Shown: positions 28,311 through 36,742 of the stretch, in pieces
Layout: each line of letters starts with the position of its first letter
Numbering within the stretch: position 1 is the first letter of the stretch
NCBI RefSeq assembly: GCF_017994015.1
Contig: NZ_JAGOLP010000014.1
Span: forward strand, 21,544 to 85,543
DNA length: 64,000 nucleotides
Origin: Ferrovibrio sp.
GTDB taxonomy: Bacteria; Pseudomonadota; Alphaproteobacteria; Ferrovibrionales; Ferrovibrionaceae
Reading direction: 5' to 3'
The notes under the pieces: model-generated
What the model was told of the DNA's origin: nothing
Database searches by the model: none
What the model saw: the letters and a program-made list of their open reading frames with translations, nothing else
Position numbers and translations under genes: made by a program

Positions 28311-29384
28311 TCAGCGTTCGGTAAGCTTCAATTCGATGCGGCGGTTACGGCGCAAGGCGATTTCGTCGCTGCGTTCATCCAGGGGCTGGTATTCGCCAAA
28401 GCCGGCAGCGGCCAGGCGCTCGGCCGGCACGCCCTGGGCGATGAGGAATTTGGTCACCGAAATGGCACGGGCTGATGAAAGTTCCCAGTTCGACGGGAAT
28501 TGCGGCGTGTTGATCGGCACCTTGTCAGTATGGCCGTCAACCCGCAGCACCCAGGGCAGGTCGGTGGGAATTTTCTTCGAGATATCGATCAGCGTGCGCG
28601 CCAGCTTGGCCATCTGGTCGCGGCCCTGCGGGTTCAGGTCAGCCGAGCCGCTGGGAAACAGCACTTCCGACTGAAACACAAAGCGGTCGCCGACAATCTG
28701 GATATCGCGCCGGTCGCCCAGCGCCTGACGCAGCCGGCCAAAAAATTCCGAGCGATAGCTGGTCAACTCATCCACCTTGCGTGCCAGCGCGGCATTGAGC
28801 CGCTTGCCCATATCAAGCACTTGGGCCTGGCTGGCTTTTTCTTTTTCCTCGCTTTCGCGCAGGATTCGTTCGATCTGGCCCAATTGTTCACGCAAGGCCA
28901 GGATCTGGCGGTTCAGCAGGTCGATCTGGCTGCGCGCCTCGGCGCTGACACGGCGCTCCTGCTCCAGTGCGCCGCGTTCAGACACCAGCTTGCCATCCAG
29001 ATCAACAATGATCTGCTTGGTTTCGGCCAGTTGTTTTTCGGCCTCGTCATGCCGGGCCTGGGCATCGCTTAACGCGGCGGCAAGCTGGTCGCGCTCGGCA
29101 TTGCTGGCGGCCAAAGTGGCCTGCATCTGGCCCAGATTGAGGCGCAGGTCGTCGCTGGTTTTTTTCTCCAGCGACAATTGCTCCACCATGCGGGCTAGGT
29201 CGCCACGCAGGGCATCAATCGCCTTGTCCTTGCCTGAAATTGCATTGGCAAGGAAAAACTGCGCCAGGATAAACACTGCCAGCACAAACACGATCACCAT
29301 CAGCAGGGTGGACAGTACGTCCACATAGCCCGGCCAGGGATTGCCGGCATTGCTGTCATTCCTGCGCCAGGCGCGGCTGGCCAT
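28311..29384 (-). CDS. MotB-like peptidoglycan-binding protein with OmpA domain
   Basis: 357 residues. One N-terminal helix (about residues 18-44) carries an Asp in GYVDVLST, at the place of the proton-binding Asp of MotB. Residues 50-205 form a long periplasmic coiled coil, and residues 225-357 an OmpA/MotB peptidoglycan-binding domain (VDGHTDKVPI, NWELSSARA, GFGEYQP). With the MotA-like protein encoded just upstream it should form a proton-driven stator-type complex anchored in the cell wall. It is not with flagellar genes. Start at ATG 29384; a TTG at 29390 overlapping the upstream stop is possible. Confidence 0.88.
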   Translation of the reverse strand: MASRAWRRNDSNAGNPWPGYVDVLSTLLMVIVFVLAVFILAQFFLANAISGKDKAIDALRGDLARMVEQLSLEKKTSDDLRLNLGQMQATLAASNAERDQLAAALSDAQARHDEAEKQLAETKQIIVDLDGKLVSERGALEQERRVSAEARSQIDLLNRQILALREQLGQIERILRESEEKEKASQAQVLDMGKRLNAALARKVDELTSYRSEFFGRLRQALGDRRDIQIVGDRFVFQSEVLFPSGSADLNPQGRDQMAKLARTLIDISKKIPTDLPWVLRVDGHTDKVPINTPQFPSNWELSSARAISVTKFLIAQGVPAERLAAAGFGEYQPLDERSDEIALRRNRRIELKLTER

Positions 29385-29386
29385 GA

Positions 29387-30538
29387 TCAATTGCCCCGGC
29401 GCTGGTTATCGGCCGCCGCTGCGATGGTGCGCGACAGCAGCTTGATCTCGGCGCGCATGTCATCCACCAGTTTGGTGCGGCCCTGGGCCGCATCATCCAG
29501 CAGGCGGGTGAGCAACAAGTCCATGTTGCGCAGATGGCCGCGGCTGGCGGCATCAAAGCCACCGCTTTCGGTATTCTGCGCCAGCTTGGCCATGATCGGC
29601 CGCATCTCGATCTGATGCTCGGTCAGTTTCAACAACAGGCCCTGTTCGGCGCGCATCTGCTCGGTCAGCAGGCTCAGCTTTTCATTCAGTTGCAGCAAGG
29701 CGGTACTGGCATTGCTGCGGTTATCCTCGCCGCGCGCCATGGTGCGTTGCAGATTGTCCAGGCTGTCGGCGGTCTGCTCCAGCAAAGCCTGAACATAAGC
29801 CGGCACCGACTGGTCGCCTTCCAGCACGCCGCCGCCGCCGACCCGGGTGAAGCCGGCGAGCCACTCCTCAAGATCGTTATAGAAGCGGTTCTGCGCCTGG
29901 CCGGCCTGCAAATCCAGAAAGCCGAGCACCAGCGAGCCGGACAGGCCAAGCATCGACGAGGAAAACGCCAGCCCCATGCCAACCAGGGGCCGCTCCAGGC
30001 CGCTTTTCAGCTTCTCGAACAGCACATTGATATTCTCTTCGCCGCTCAGCGAAAGGCCGGAGATCGTATCGCTCACCGAGCCGATGGTTTCCAGCAGGCC
30101 CCAGAAAGTGCCGAGCAGGCCGAGAAACACCATCAAACCGATGAAATAGCGCGAGATATCGCGGGCTTCATCCAGCCGCGAGCCGACGGAATCGAGCAGG
30201 GCGCGGGTGGCGGCGGCGGAAACCTGGCCGCGTGGGCCACGGTTTTCCAGCATCTTGGCCAGCGGCGCCAGCAGGTTGGTGGGTTTGCCGACATGCGGCA
30301 CGGTGCTGGTAAGCTGCGATTTCTGCCAGGCTTCCAGCCAGTTGGCTTCGCTGCCCAAAAGCAGGGTCTGGCGGAAGCTGAACAGAATGCCGATCAGCGC
30401 CACGGCGGCGATCAGGCCGTTGAGTGCCGGATTGGCCAGGAAGGCGCGCTGCAACGGCGCGTGCAGTACAAAGACCACGGCGCCTACGGCGATTAAAAAC
30501 AACACCATGCGCAGCAGGTAGCGGCCCGGTTTGGTCAT
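29387..30538 (-). CDS. MotA/TolQ/ExbB-type proton channel protein
   Basis: 383 residues. Two helices near the N-terminus (9-28, 38-58), then the channel helices RYFIGLMVFLGLLGTFWGLL (near 127-148) and VGMGLAFSSSMLGLSGSLVLGF (near 180-203), the pattern of MotA/TolQ channels. A C-terminal cytoplasmic coiled coil follows (about 225-383). It pairs with the MotB-like gene downstream. Start at ATG 30538 has an AGGAGAAGG site. Confidence 0.88.
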   Translation of the reverse strand: MTKPGRYLLRMVLFLIAVGAVVFVLHAPLQRAFLANPALNGLIAAVALIGILFSFRQTLLLGSEANWLEAWQKSQLTSTVPHVGKPTNLLAPLAKMLENRGPRGQVSAAATRALLDSVGSRLDEARDISRYFIGLMVFLGLLGTFWGLLETIGSVSDTISGLSLSGEENINVLFEKLKSGLERPLVGMGLAFSSSMLGLSGSLVLGFLDLQAGQAQNRFYNDLEEWLAGFTRVGGGGVLEGDQSVPAYVQALLEQTADSLDNLQRTMARGEDNRSNASTALLQLNEKLSLLTEQMRAEQGLLLKLTEHQIEMRPIMAKLAQNTESGGFDAASRGHLRNMDLLLTRLLDDAAQGRTKLVDDMRAEIKLLSRTIAAAADNQRRGN

Positions 30539-30650
30539 GCCTGCACCTTCTCCTGAATATAAGTCGGTCGCGGTCGCCCAAGGGCAACAGTTATGCAATT
30601 ACGCAGCGAATATGGCTTTTCCGGGGCGATATCCCGGGAAAACATTGCCG

Positions 30651-31715
30651 TCAGCGGCCGACGGTGACCACTTCAACGCGGTCGGCCGGGCTATTGTCGG
30701 TCGGGGCGCCAAGCGCGCGCACATCAATGCGGGTGGAGCGGATACCGCGATCAATCAGGAAACCGCGCACCGCCAAAGCCCGGCTCAGCGACAGGCGGCG
30801 GGCGCCGCTGGCGGCATCGGCGCCGGAAGCGCTGGCATAAGCCCTGATCTGGATGCGGTCTTCGGTATTGGTCAGGCTGCGTGCCATGGCTTCCAGGGCG
30901 GCGCTGCCATTGCCGGCCAGTTCGCTCTTGCCCGGCTCAAACACCAGGTTGACCTGGCCGGCACCGCCCGGCAACGGCGTCGGGGCGGCAGAGGCAGCCG
31001 GCGGCGGGGTGAGCAGAGCGGTCTGCTGGCTGGCCGGATTGCTGCTAGCGGGCGGGCGCACCAATGGTGCAGCGGCTGTTGGGGCGGCGGGCGGCGCGGC
31101 AGCGGCGGGCATGGGTGCCGGGGCTGGCGTCGCAGTGAGCGGGGTTGGTGCCGGTGCCGTGGCCGAGGGCGGTGTGGGCAATTGCAGCGGCATGCCGGCA
31201 GCAGGCGCGGCGGCAATAGCGGGTGCGCTGATGCTGGGAACGCTGACGCTGGGCGTGCTGATGCTGGGCGGCGGCAGATTGACGCTGGCAACAGGTGTCT
31301 GCGTCGACGGGCGCGTGGCGGGTGCCGGCTTGGCAACCACGGGTTTGCTGGTGGCTTTGGGCGCCGGGGTCGGGGTGTTGGCCACCGCCGGTGTGGCGCT
31401 GCTGGCAGCGGGCGCGGCGCGGCTGGCCTTGCTGGCGGCCGGCGGGCGCAGTTTCACCTTCTTGCTGCTGCGCTTGGTGCTGGTCTCGGGGCCGGTTTCA
31501 CCCAGCAAGGGCTTGGGCATGCCGCCCAGCACGGCAGCTTGCGGATTCTGCGCGCCGGCAAAGCCAGGCAGCGGCGGTCCCAGGCGATCCAGCGCCTGCA
31601 TGTTCACGATCACGCTGCCGCCGCCAACATAACTGGTCTGGGCCACAGCGATATGGGAAACCGGCAGCGCCAGCGCCAGCGCGGCGAGCGAAAGCTTTGT
31701 CAGCTTGACGGCCAT
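30651..31715 (-). CDS. OmpA-family protein with long Pro/Ala/Thr-rich linker
   Basis: 354 residues: a signal peptide (1-26, ending AVA-Q), about 60 residues with GGSVIVNMQALDRLG, a low-complexity Pro/Ala/Ser/Thr stretch from about 85 to 255, and a C-terminal OmpA-like domain (VNLVFEPGKSEL, AYASASGADAASGARRLSLSRA). The linker is long enough to span much of the periplasm. It lies just upstream of the MotA-like gene on the same strand and may work with that complex. Start at ATG 31715. Confidence 0.85.
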   Translation of the reverse strand: MAVKLTKLSLAALALALPVSHIAVAQTSYVGGGSVIVNMQALDRLGPPLPGFAGAQNPQAAVLGGMPKPLLGETGPETSTKRSSKKVKLRPPAASKASRAAPAASSATPAVANTPTPAPKATSKPVVAKPAPATRPSTQTPVASVNLPPPSISTPSVSVPSISAPAIAAAPAAGMPLQLPTPPSATAPAPTPLTATPAPAPMPAAAAPPAAPTAAAPLVRPPASSNPASQQTALLTPPPAASAAPTPLPGGAGQVNLVFEPGKSELAGNGSAALEAMARSLTNTEDRIQIRAYASASGADAASGARRLSLSRALAVRGFLIDRGIRSTRIDVRALGAPTDNSPADRVEVVTVGR

Positions 31716-31806
31716 TGGTTTAATCCCCCGGTTACGCAATACCGCACGAACGATAGCGGACCTTGGCCACTAGCTCAACCCGGCAAACTATTCAACTTAG
31801 AGCGAA

Positions 31807-32601
31807 TTAAGCCGGTTTATTGAGCAATTTCTGGATCGGGGTATACAGCGTGTCATTGCTGGCCAGGATATCGCCGGTGGCCTGCATGGTGTCGCCGCCG
31901 CGCAGGTCGGTGACCAAGCCGCCGGCCTCGCGCACCAGCACAATGCCGGCAGCAATATCCCAGATCGACAGGCCACGTTCCCAGAAGGCGTCATAGCGCC
32001 CGGCGGCAACATAGGCCAGGTCCAGTGCAGCGGCGCCCATGCGGCGGATGCCGGCCACTTCCGGCATCACGGCGGCCAGTTCGCGGCGGAACTGGGCATG
32101 GTCGCCACGGCCATGGAACGGAATGCCGGTGGCCAGCACCGCATCAGGCAGCTTGCGGCGGGCGGAAACCCGCAAGCGGCGTTCGTTGACATAGGCGCCC
32201 TGGCCCTTTTCGGCCCAGAACAGCTCGTCGCGCACCACGTCCAGCACGATGCCGGCAATCAGCTCGCCTTCACGCTGCACGGCGATGGAAATGGCAAAAT
32301 GCGGAATGGCATGCAGGAAATTGGTGGTGCCGTCGAGCGGATCGATGACCCAGTAATTCTTGCCATCCTTGGCCTCGATGCGGCCGCCTTCCTCCATGAT
32401 GAAGCCGAAATCCGGCCGCAGCTTGGCTAATTCCACCTGCAAGGCCTTTTCGGCCTTGCGGTCGGCGGCGGAGACAAAATCGGCTGGCCCCTTGCGGCTG
32501 ACCTGAAGATGCTCAACCTCGTTGAAATCGCGCAGCAGGCCACGCGCAGCCTTGCGCGCCGAATTGGTCATCGCGTTGATCAGGGCGGATCGCAGGGCCA
32601 T
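31807..32601 (-). CDS. suhB: Inositol monophosphatase family protein
   Basis: 264 residues, magnesium-dependent phosphatase. Metal-binding motifs are MEEGG near 70, WVIDPLDGTTNFLHAIPHFAIS near 84 and WDIAAGIVLVREAGG near 217. Homologues dephosphorylate inositol-1-phosphate, and SuhB also affects RNA polymerase in some bacteria. Start at ATG 32601 gives the family N-terminus. It follows thiE by 61 bases and may share its transcript. Confidence 0.93.
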   Translation of the reverse strand: MALRSALINAMTNSARKAARGLLRDFNEVEHLQVSRKGPADFVSAADRKAEKALQVELAKLRPDFGFIMEEGGRIEAKDGKNYWVIDPLDGTTNFLHAIPHFAISIAVQREGELIAGIVLDVVRDELFWAEKGQGAYVNERRLRVSARRKLPDAVLATGIPFHGRGDHAQFRRELAAVMPEVAGIRRMGAAALDLAYVAAGRYDAFWERGLSIWDIAAGIVLVREAGGLVTDLRGGDTMQATGDILASNDTLYTPIQKLLNKPA

Positions 32602-32662
32602 GGGATTCGTGCTCGACCGAATAAAAAGGAAGCCGGGGGGTGGCGGAAAGGCGCGGAACCTA

Positions 32663-33325
32663 TCAGCCAAGCCCCGGATTGGCAATTGCTTGGTGAAACG
32701 CCTGCACCGCCGCTGCCGGACCGCCCGGATGCTGCCAGATACCGGCTGAAACCGCCAGGAAATCCGCCCCGGCACGCACCAGCGGGGCGCAATTCTCCGC
32801 CGTGATGCCGCCGATGGCAACGCAGGGTATTTCCATCAAATCATGCCACCAGGCCACCAGATCGGGTTCGGCCTGGAATTTCGGCTGCTTGGTGCTGGTG
32901 GGGAAGAAGGCGCCAAAAGCCACGTAATCCGCCCCGGCCTCGGCCGCTTCCATCGCCAGATGGCGGGAATTGTGGCAGGTGACGCCAACAATACGATCCG
33001 GGCCGAGCAGGCGCCGGGCTTCCTCATAGGGCGTATCCTGCTGCCCGATATGCACACCATCGGCGCCCAGCTTCACGGCCAGGTCGGGCCGGTCGTTGAT
33101 CAGCAGCGCCACGTCATGTTCATGGCAGATCGGCAGCACAGCCTCGGCGGCGCGGCGGAAGGCATTGTCGGCGGCCGGTGCCTCGCCATCCTTGAGGCGC
33201 AGTTGCAGGCAGGCCACATCGCCAGCGCCGCAGGCGGCCTTGAGCTGTTCGGCAAAGGCCGCCGGATCAATCACCGGGGGTGTAATCAGATAGAGCCGCG
33301 TGGTGGTCGCTTGTTTGCTGCTCAT
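32663..33325 (-). CDS. thiE: Thiamine-phosphate synthase
   Basis: Joins the thiazole and pyrimidine halves of thiamine. 220 residues, a single TIM barrel with LQLRLKD near 40, [23 protein letters not shown] near 75-97, and AIGGIT near 173. The usual GxST motif appears as GVTCHN. Overlaps the upstream hydrolase stop by 4 bases. No TPP riboswitch is seen because the gene is internal to an operon headed by metY. Confidence 0.92.
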   Translation of the reverse strand: MSSKQATTTRLYLITPPVIDPAAFAEQLKAACGAGDVACLQLRLKDGEAPAADNAFRRAAEAVLPICHEHDVALLINDRPDLAVKLGADGVHIGQQDTPYEEARRLLGPDRIVGVTCHNSRHLAMEAAEAGADYVAFGAFFPTSTKQPKFQAEPDLVAWWHDLMEIPCVAIGGITAENCAPLVRAGADFLAVSAGIWQHPGGPAAAVQAFHQAIANPGLG

Positions 33326-34113
33326 GCCAGGAAAGCCTTCAACGCATCCAGGGTTTCATCGGGCTTTTCGCCCATCATCAGATGGCCACAATCCGCCAGC
33401 ACATCGACCCGCGCCTGTTTGAGCTTTTTGGCAAAGGCCGCGCCGCCGCGCGCCGGGGTCATCATGTCGCGGGCGCCAGACAGCACTTGCACCGGGCAGG
33501 TTATCGCCGCCGCTGCCGCATCGCCGCCGGCATAGGCGTTGCAGATGCGGAAACCGGTGGCTAAAGCCTCACGCGGGGCGCGGTCGGTGAGCCGGATCGC
33601 GCCACCCAGCAGCCAGCCGCCGGGATTGCGGTTGCCGCCGATATGGCTTTTGCGCGCCAGCATCCAGTCATTCATCAGCGCGATGGCCTTGAAGTCGCCG
33701 CTATCGGCCAGCGCCTGCAATTCCGGGTTCACCGCCATCGGCAGGCCGAAGCCGAGCAGCGACAATTTGCTCACCCGCCCCGGATGCCGTGCGGCGGCTT
33801 CAAGCCCGATCAGCGCGCCCATCGAATGGCCCACCAAGGCGGCTTGCTCAATGCCAGCTGCATCCAGCAGATGCGGCAGCCAATCAGCGAAAGCCTCAAT
33901 GCTCTGCGGCATCGGCCCGTCTGACTTGCCATTGCCCGGCAGGTCCACGGCCAGCACCGACCAGCCATGATAGGCGAACCAGCGGGTTTGCAGCGCCCAG
34001 ATGGTATGGTCGCAGGCATTGCCATGGATGAACACCACGGCGGGCTGCGCCTTGTCGAAGGCCTTGCCGCCGGTGGCTGCGAATACTTTTTTACCCTGAA
34101 CCTCAAGCCACAT
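33322..34113 (-). CDS. Alpha/beta hydrolase
   Basis: 263 residues. Nucleophile Ser in GHSMGA near residue 96, oxyanion HGNACD near 30, acid Asp in SGARDMMTP near 220 and His in CGHLMMG near 244: a complete triad. Substrate unknown. Sits between metY and thiE with 12-base and overlapping spacing, so it is co-expressed with them. Confidence 0.9.
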   Translation of the reverse strand: MWLEVQGKKVFAATGGKAFDKAQPAVVFIHGNACDHTIWALQTRWFAYHGWSVLAVDLPGNGKSDGPMPQSIEAFADWLPHLLDAAGIEQAALVGHSMGALIGLEAAARHPGRVSKLSLLGFGLPMAVNPELQALADSGDFKAIALMNDWMLARKSHIGGNRNPGGWLLGGAIRLTDRAPREALATGFRICNAYAGGDAAAAAITCPVQVLSGARDMMTPARGGAAFAKKLKQARVDVLADCGHLMMGEKPDETLDALKAFLA

Positions 34114-34125
34114 TGCTGTCGTCCC

Positions 34126-35439
34126 TTACTCGGCGGCTTGCGCGGGGATCGCCTTGGCGGCGGCGCGCAGGGCCTGATTCAAATCGTCGATCAGGTCGGC
34201 CGGGTCTTCCAGGCCAACAGACAGCCGCACCAATTCCTCGCCGATGCCGGCGGCCTTGAGTTCCGGCGCGCTCATCTGCTGATGCGTGGTGCTGGCGGGA
34301 TGGATCACCAGCGACTTGGCATCGCCAACATTGGCCAGATGCGAAAACACCTGCAACGCCTCGATCAGCGCCCGGCCGGCAGCGCGGCCGCCCTTGACGC
34401 CGAAGCTGAACACCGCGCCGCTGCCCTTCGGCAGCAGCTGCTTGGCCAGCTCATGATCCTTATGTTCCGGCAGTTCGGGATAGCTGACCCATGCCACGCC
34501 CTTATGGCCTTTCAGGAAAGCCACCACCTTGCGCGCATTCGCCACATGGCGCTCCATGCGCAACGGCAGGGTTTCCACGCCTTGCAAGATATGGAAGGCA
34601 TTGGTGGGGCTGAGGCAGGCGCCGAAATCGCGCAGGCCCTCGGCACGGGCGCGCATGATGAAGGCGGCGGGGCCGAATTCCTCGGCGAAATCCAGGCCGT
34701 GATAGCCGGCATAGGGTTCGGTCAGGGTGGGGAATTTGCCGCTGGCTTCCCAATCAAACCGGCCGCCATCGATCAGCGCGCCGCCGATGGCAACACCATG
34801 GCCGCCGAGGAATTTGGTGGCCGAATGCATCACCAGATCGGCGCCATGTTCAAAGCCCTTGAACAGATAGGGCGTGGCGAAAGTGCAATCCAGCATCAGC
34901 GGCAGGCCGGCTTCATGTGCGATGGCGGCCCAGGCCGGCACGTCCAGCACTTCCAGGCCGGGGTTACCCAGAATCTCGCCAAATACCAGCCGGGTTTCCG
35001 GCTTGATCGCCGCCTTCAGCGCGGCATGGTCGCGCGGATCGACAAAGCTGGTGGTGATGCCGAAGCGCGGCAGGGTATGCACCAGGATATTATAGCTGCC
35101 GCCATAGATGTTGCGGCTGGCGACGATATGGCCGCCCTGGCCCATCAGTGTGGTGATGGCCAGATGCAACGCCGCCTGGCCCGATGCGGTGCACACCGCG
35201 CCAACGCCGCCTTCCAGCGCCGCCAGCCGTTCTTCCAGCACCGCCACGGTGGGGTTGGAGATACGCGAATAGATATGGCCGGCGCGTTCCAGGTTGAACA
35301 AGGCCGCGGCATGATCGGCATCGCGGAACACATAGCTGGTGGTCTGGTAGATCGGCAGCGCACGGGCGCCAGTGGTCGGGTCGGGCTGCTGGCCGGCATG
35401 CAGGCTCAGCGTGTCGAAGCCAAGGAATTTCGGGTCCAT
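34126..35439 (-). CDS. metY: O-acetylhomoserine sulfhydrylase (MetY-type)
   Basis: Makes homocysteine from O-acetylhomoserine and sulfide in the direct route to methionine. 437 residues, PLP enzyme of the Cys/Met metabolism family. Pyridoxal lysine in [11 protein letters not shown] near residue 212; [11 protein letters not shown] near 90 and the C-terminal [16 protein letters not shown] match the group. It heads a probable metY-hydrolase-thiE-suhB transcript. The 5' leader contains a terminator-like hairpin (see 35488-35523). Confidence 0.94.
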   Translation of the reverse strand: MDPKFLGFDTLSLHAGQQPDPTTGARALPIYQTTSYVFRDADHAAALFNLERAGHIYSRISNPTVAVLEERLAALEGGVGAVCTASGQAALHLAITTLMGQGGHIVASRNIYGGSYNILVHTLPRFGITTSFVDPRDHAALKAAIKPETRLVFGEILGNPGLEVLDVPAWAAIAHEAGLPLMLDCTFATPYLFKGFEHGADLVMHSATKFLGGHGVAIGGALIDGGRFDWEASGKFPTLTEPYAGYHGLDFAEEFGPAAFIMRARAEGLRDFGACLSPTNAFHILQGVETLPLRMERHVANARKVVAFLKGHKGVAWVSYPELPEHKDHELAKQLLPKGSGAVFSFGVKGGRAAGRALIEALQVFSHLANVGDAKSLVIHPASTTHQQMSAPELKAAGIGEELVRLSVGLEDPADLIDDLNQALRAAAKAIPAQAAE

Positions 35440-35471
35440 CGGGTGCCTCTTGTGCGAATCACGGCAGGACT

Positions 35472-35585
35472 TTACTGCATGCCGGGCAAAAAAATAGGCC
35501 GCCCCACATTTACCGGGACGGCCATGAATTGCCTCAACCTCAAACTGGCCGAATTAACGCACCGGCCCGGGTTCGAGTCAAGCAT
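35472..35585 (-). CDS. Candidate 37-residue leader peptide upstream of metY
   Basis: Runs from ATG 35585 to TAA 35472 on the minus strand, ending 32 bases before metY. The terminator-like hairpin lies inside it. Three Met codons (1, 21 and 36) are present. No ribosome binding site is visible; a possible -10 a few bases upstream would make it leaderless. Could be chance. Confidence 0.25.
   Translation of the reverse strand: MLDSNPGRCVNSASLRLRQFMAVPVNVGRPIFLPGMQ
35488..35523 (-). terminator. Terminator-like hairpin in the metY leader (possible attenuator)
   Basis: Nine-bp stem 35497-35505 with 35515-35523. The single non-Watson-Crick position is G:U on the minus strand but C/A on the plus strand, so the hairpin belongs to the metY direction. 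It is followed by TA and seven T. No minus-strand gene lies upstream for it to terminate. Confidence 0.65.
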
Positions 35586-35765
35586 ATGTAACGGATTGTA
35601 ACGGGGGATATGTGCCGGAAAAGGCGGCCGCCGCGAGGCACCCACATGGACGGGCTAAAAACTGGCGCGACGGCCGTTTTAAGTTCCAACAGGGAGGAAA
35701 CACGAGACTAACTGGGGCTACTTTAGCTTACCCCGCTTAATGAAGCGTGAAGCTGGATTGGCGGT

Positions 35766-35781
35766 TTTCTGCTCGCAGAAA
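35766..35781. promoter_or_regulatory. 16-bp palindrome, candidate TetR operator
   Basis: TTTCTGC-TC-GCAGAAA, a perfect 7-2-7 inverted repeat centred about 26 bases before the tetR start; a plausible site for autorepression. Confidence 0.5.
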
Positions 35782-35799
35782 TAGTGTACGGTCGGCGCC

Positions 35800-36390
35800 A
35801 TGGCTGAACGACCCGAGATAGCGCCGCAGCCGGTGCCAGATCGCCTGCTGGATGCGGCATTGGAGTGTTTTCGCCGCCTGGGCATTCACCGCGCACGGGT
35901 GGAGGATATCGCCAGCGCCGCCGGCATGGCGCGCACGGCTGTTTATCGTTTCTACCCCAGCAAGCGCGCCATCGCCGCCGCCGTGGTGGCGCGGGTGCTG
36001 CTGACCGACGAGGCCCGGCTGGCCGATTTGGCGCGCAACCGTGATCGCAGCCCGGTGGCGCGGCTGAAAGCCGTGTTGCTGGCTGAGGCCGAATTGATGC
36101 GGCTGCTGCTGGCGGATCGCTGCCTGGCTGAATTGCTGGCGATGGTATTGCTTGAAAACAGCGATGTGTGGGAACAGCACCGGCGCGGCCTGCGCGGGCT
36201 TTATGCCGGCGTGCTGCGTGATGGCCAGCGTGCCGCCCGCTGGCGCAATGGCAATATCGAAGCACTGGCCCAGACAGTGGAGGATTTGACCCGGCCATTG
36301 CACGATGCGCGCCTGCTGCTGGAAAGCGGCCCGCGTGAAGTCGCCCTGGTGGATGCGGTGCTGGAATGGCTGGAGCGGCGCACGCGCTAG
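35800..36390 (+). CDS. TetR/AcrR family transcriptional regulator
   Basis: 196 residues. N-terminal HTH at about 15-60 (LLDAALECFRRLGIHRARVEDIASAAGMARTAVYRFY). The C-terminal ligand domain is typical in length but not recognisable by ligand. A perfect palindrome lies just upstream. The next gene on the same strand encodes a small membrane protein 37 bases away. Confidence 0.92.
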   Translation: MAERPEIAPQPVPDRLLDAALECFRRLGIHRARVEDIASAAGMARTAVYRFYPSKRAIAAAVVARVLLTDEARLADLARNRDRSPVARLKAVLLAEAELMRLLLADRCLAELLAMVLLENSDVWEQHRRGLRGLYAGVLRDGQRAARWRNGNIEALAQTVEDLTRPLHDARLLLESGPREVALVDAVLEWLERRTR

Positions 36391-36427
36391 GCTTATACTG
36401 CCGCAGGATCAAACTGGAGCCGCGTCT

Positions 36428-36742
36428 GTGTTGTCACGCCTGATCGAACCGCAAAGCCGCTGGGGCCGCGCCCTGGCCAGCCTGGGCCTGGGCTTCGGCC
36501 TGCCGGTTTTGCTTTATGGTATCCTGCTGCTGCGCAGCCATGGCAACGAGCCGCAGGGCATGTGCGCCCGGGTGCCGGGCAATAGCGGCACCCTGCCGAT
36601 CCAGATGGGGCGCGGCGATGGCGATTTCACCTGCGGCCTGAACTGGGATTACACCCTCTGGAACCTGGCGCTGCCGGCGCTCGGCTTCGCCCTGCTGGCC
36701 TATCTGCTGATGGGCTTGGCTGCCCGCAAATCTCAGGGCTGA
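36428..36742 (+). CDS. Small two-span membrane protein, unknown
   Basis: 104 residues from GTG 36428 (GGAG eight bases upstream; TTG 36431 possible). Hydrophobic helices at about 16-36 and 77-98, with a loop containing two cysteines (GMCARV, FTCGL) that may form a disulfide if periplasmic. Its 3' end overlaps the convergent paraoxonase-like gene by 10 bases. No family recognised. Confidence 0.6.
   Translation: MLSRLIEPQSRWGRALASLGLGFGLPVLLYGILLLRSHGNEPQGMCARVPGNSGTLPIQMGRGDGDFTCGLNWDYTLWNLALPALGFALLAYLLMGLAARKSQG

Larger units (their letters stand above)
35440..35799. other. 360-base region between metY (minus) and tetR (plus)
   Basis: Holds the metY leader with an intrinsic-terminator-like hairpin and a candidate leader reading frame, a possible minus-strand -10 TACAAT at 35595-35600, and a 16-bp palindrome before tetR. 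The middle part has no gene I can support. Confidence 0.5.

Noticed and set aside
28311..30538. Zorya-type anti-phage system suggested by the MotA/MotB-like pair
   Set aside because: No ZorC, ZorD or ZorE-like gene is nearby; neighbours are housekeeping genes and the MotB-like protein has an ordinary OmpA domain.
30653..31632. Gly/Ala-rich open frames opposite the OmpA-family gene
   Set aside because: They are complements of the Pro/Ala-rich linker codons.
35555..35590. Stretch GGTTCGAGTC resembling a tRNA T-loop
   Set aside because: The flanking bases cannot form the 5-bp T-stem and no acceptor or anticodon arm fits on either strand.
35440..35600. SAM-II riboswitch before metY
   Set aside because: The conserved SAM-II core segments were not found in the leader; only a short AAATGT similarity is present.
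33967..35601. 544-codon open frame antisense to metY
   Set aside because: Composition is that of a GC-rich shadow (Gln, His, Arg, Gly-rich) and metY on the other strand has full family similarity.
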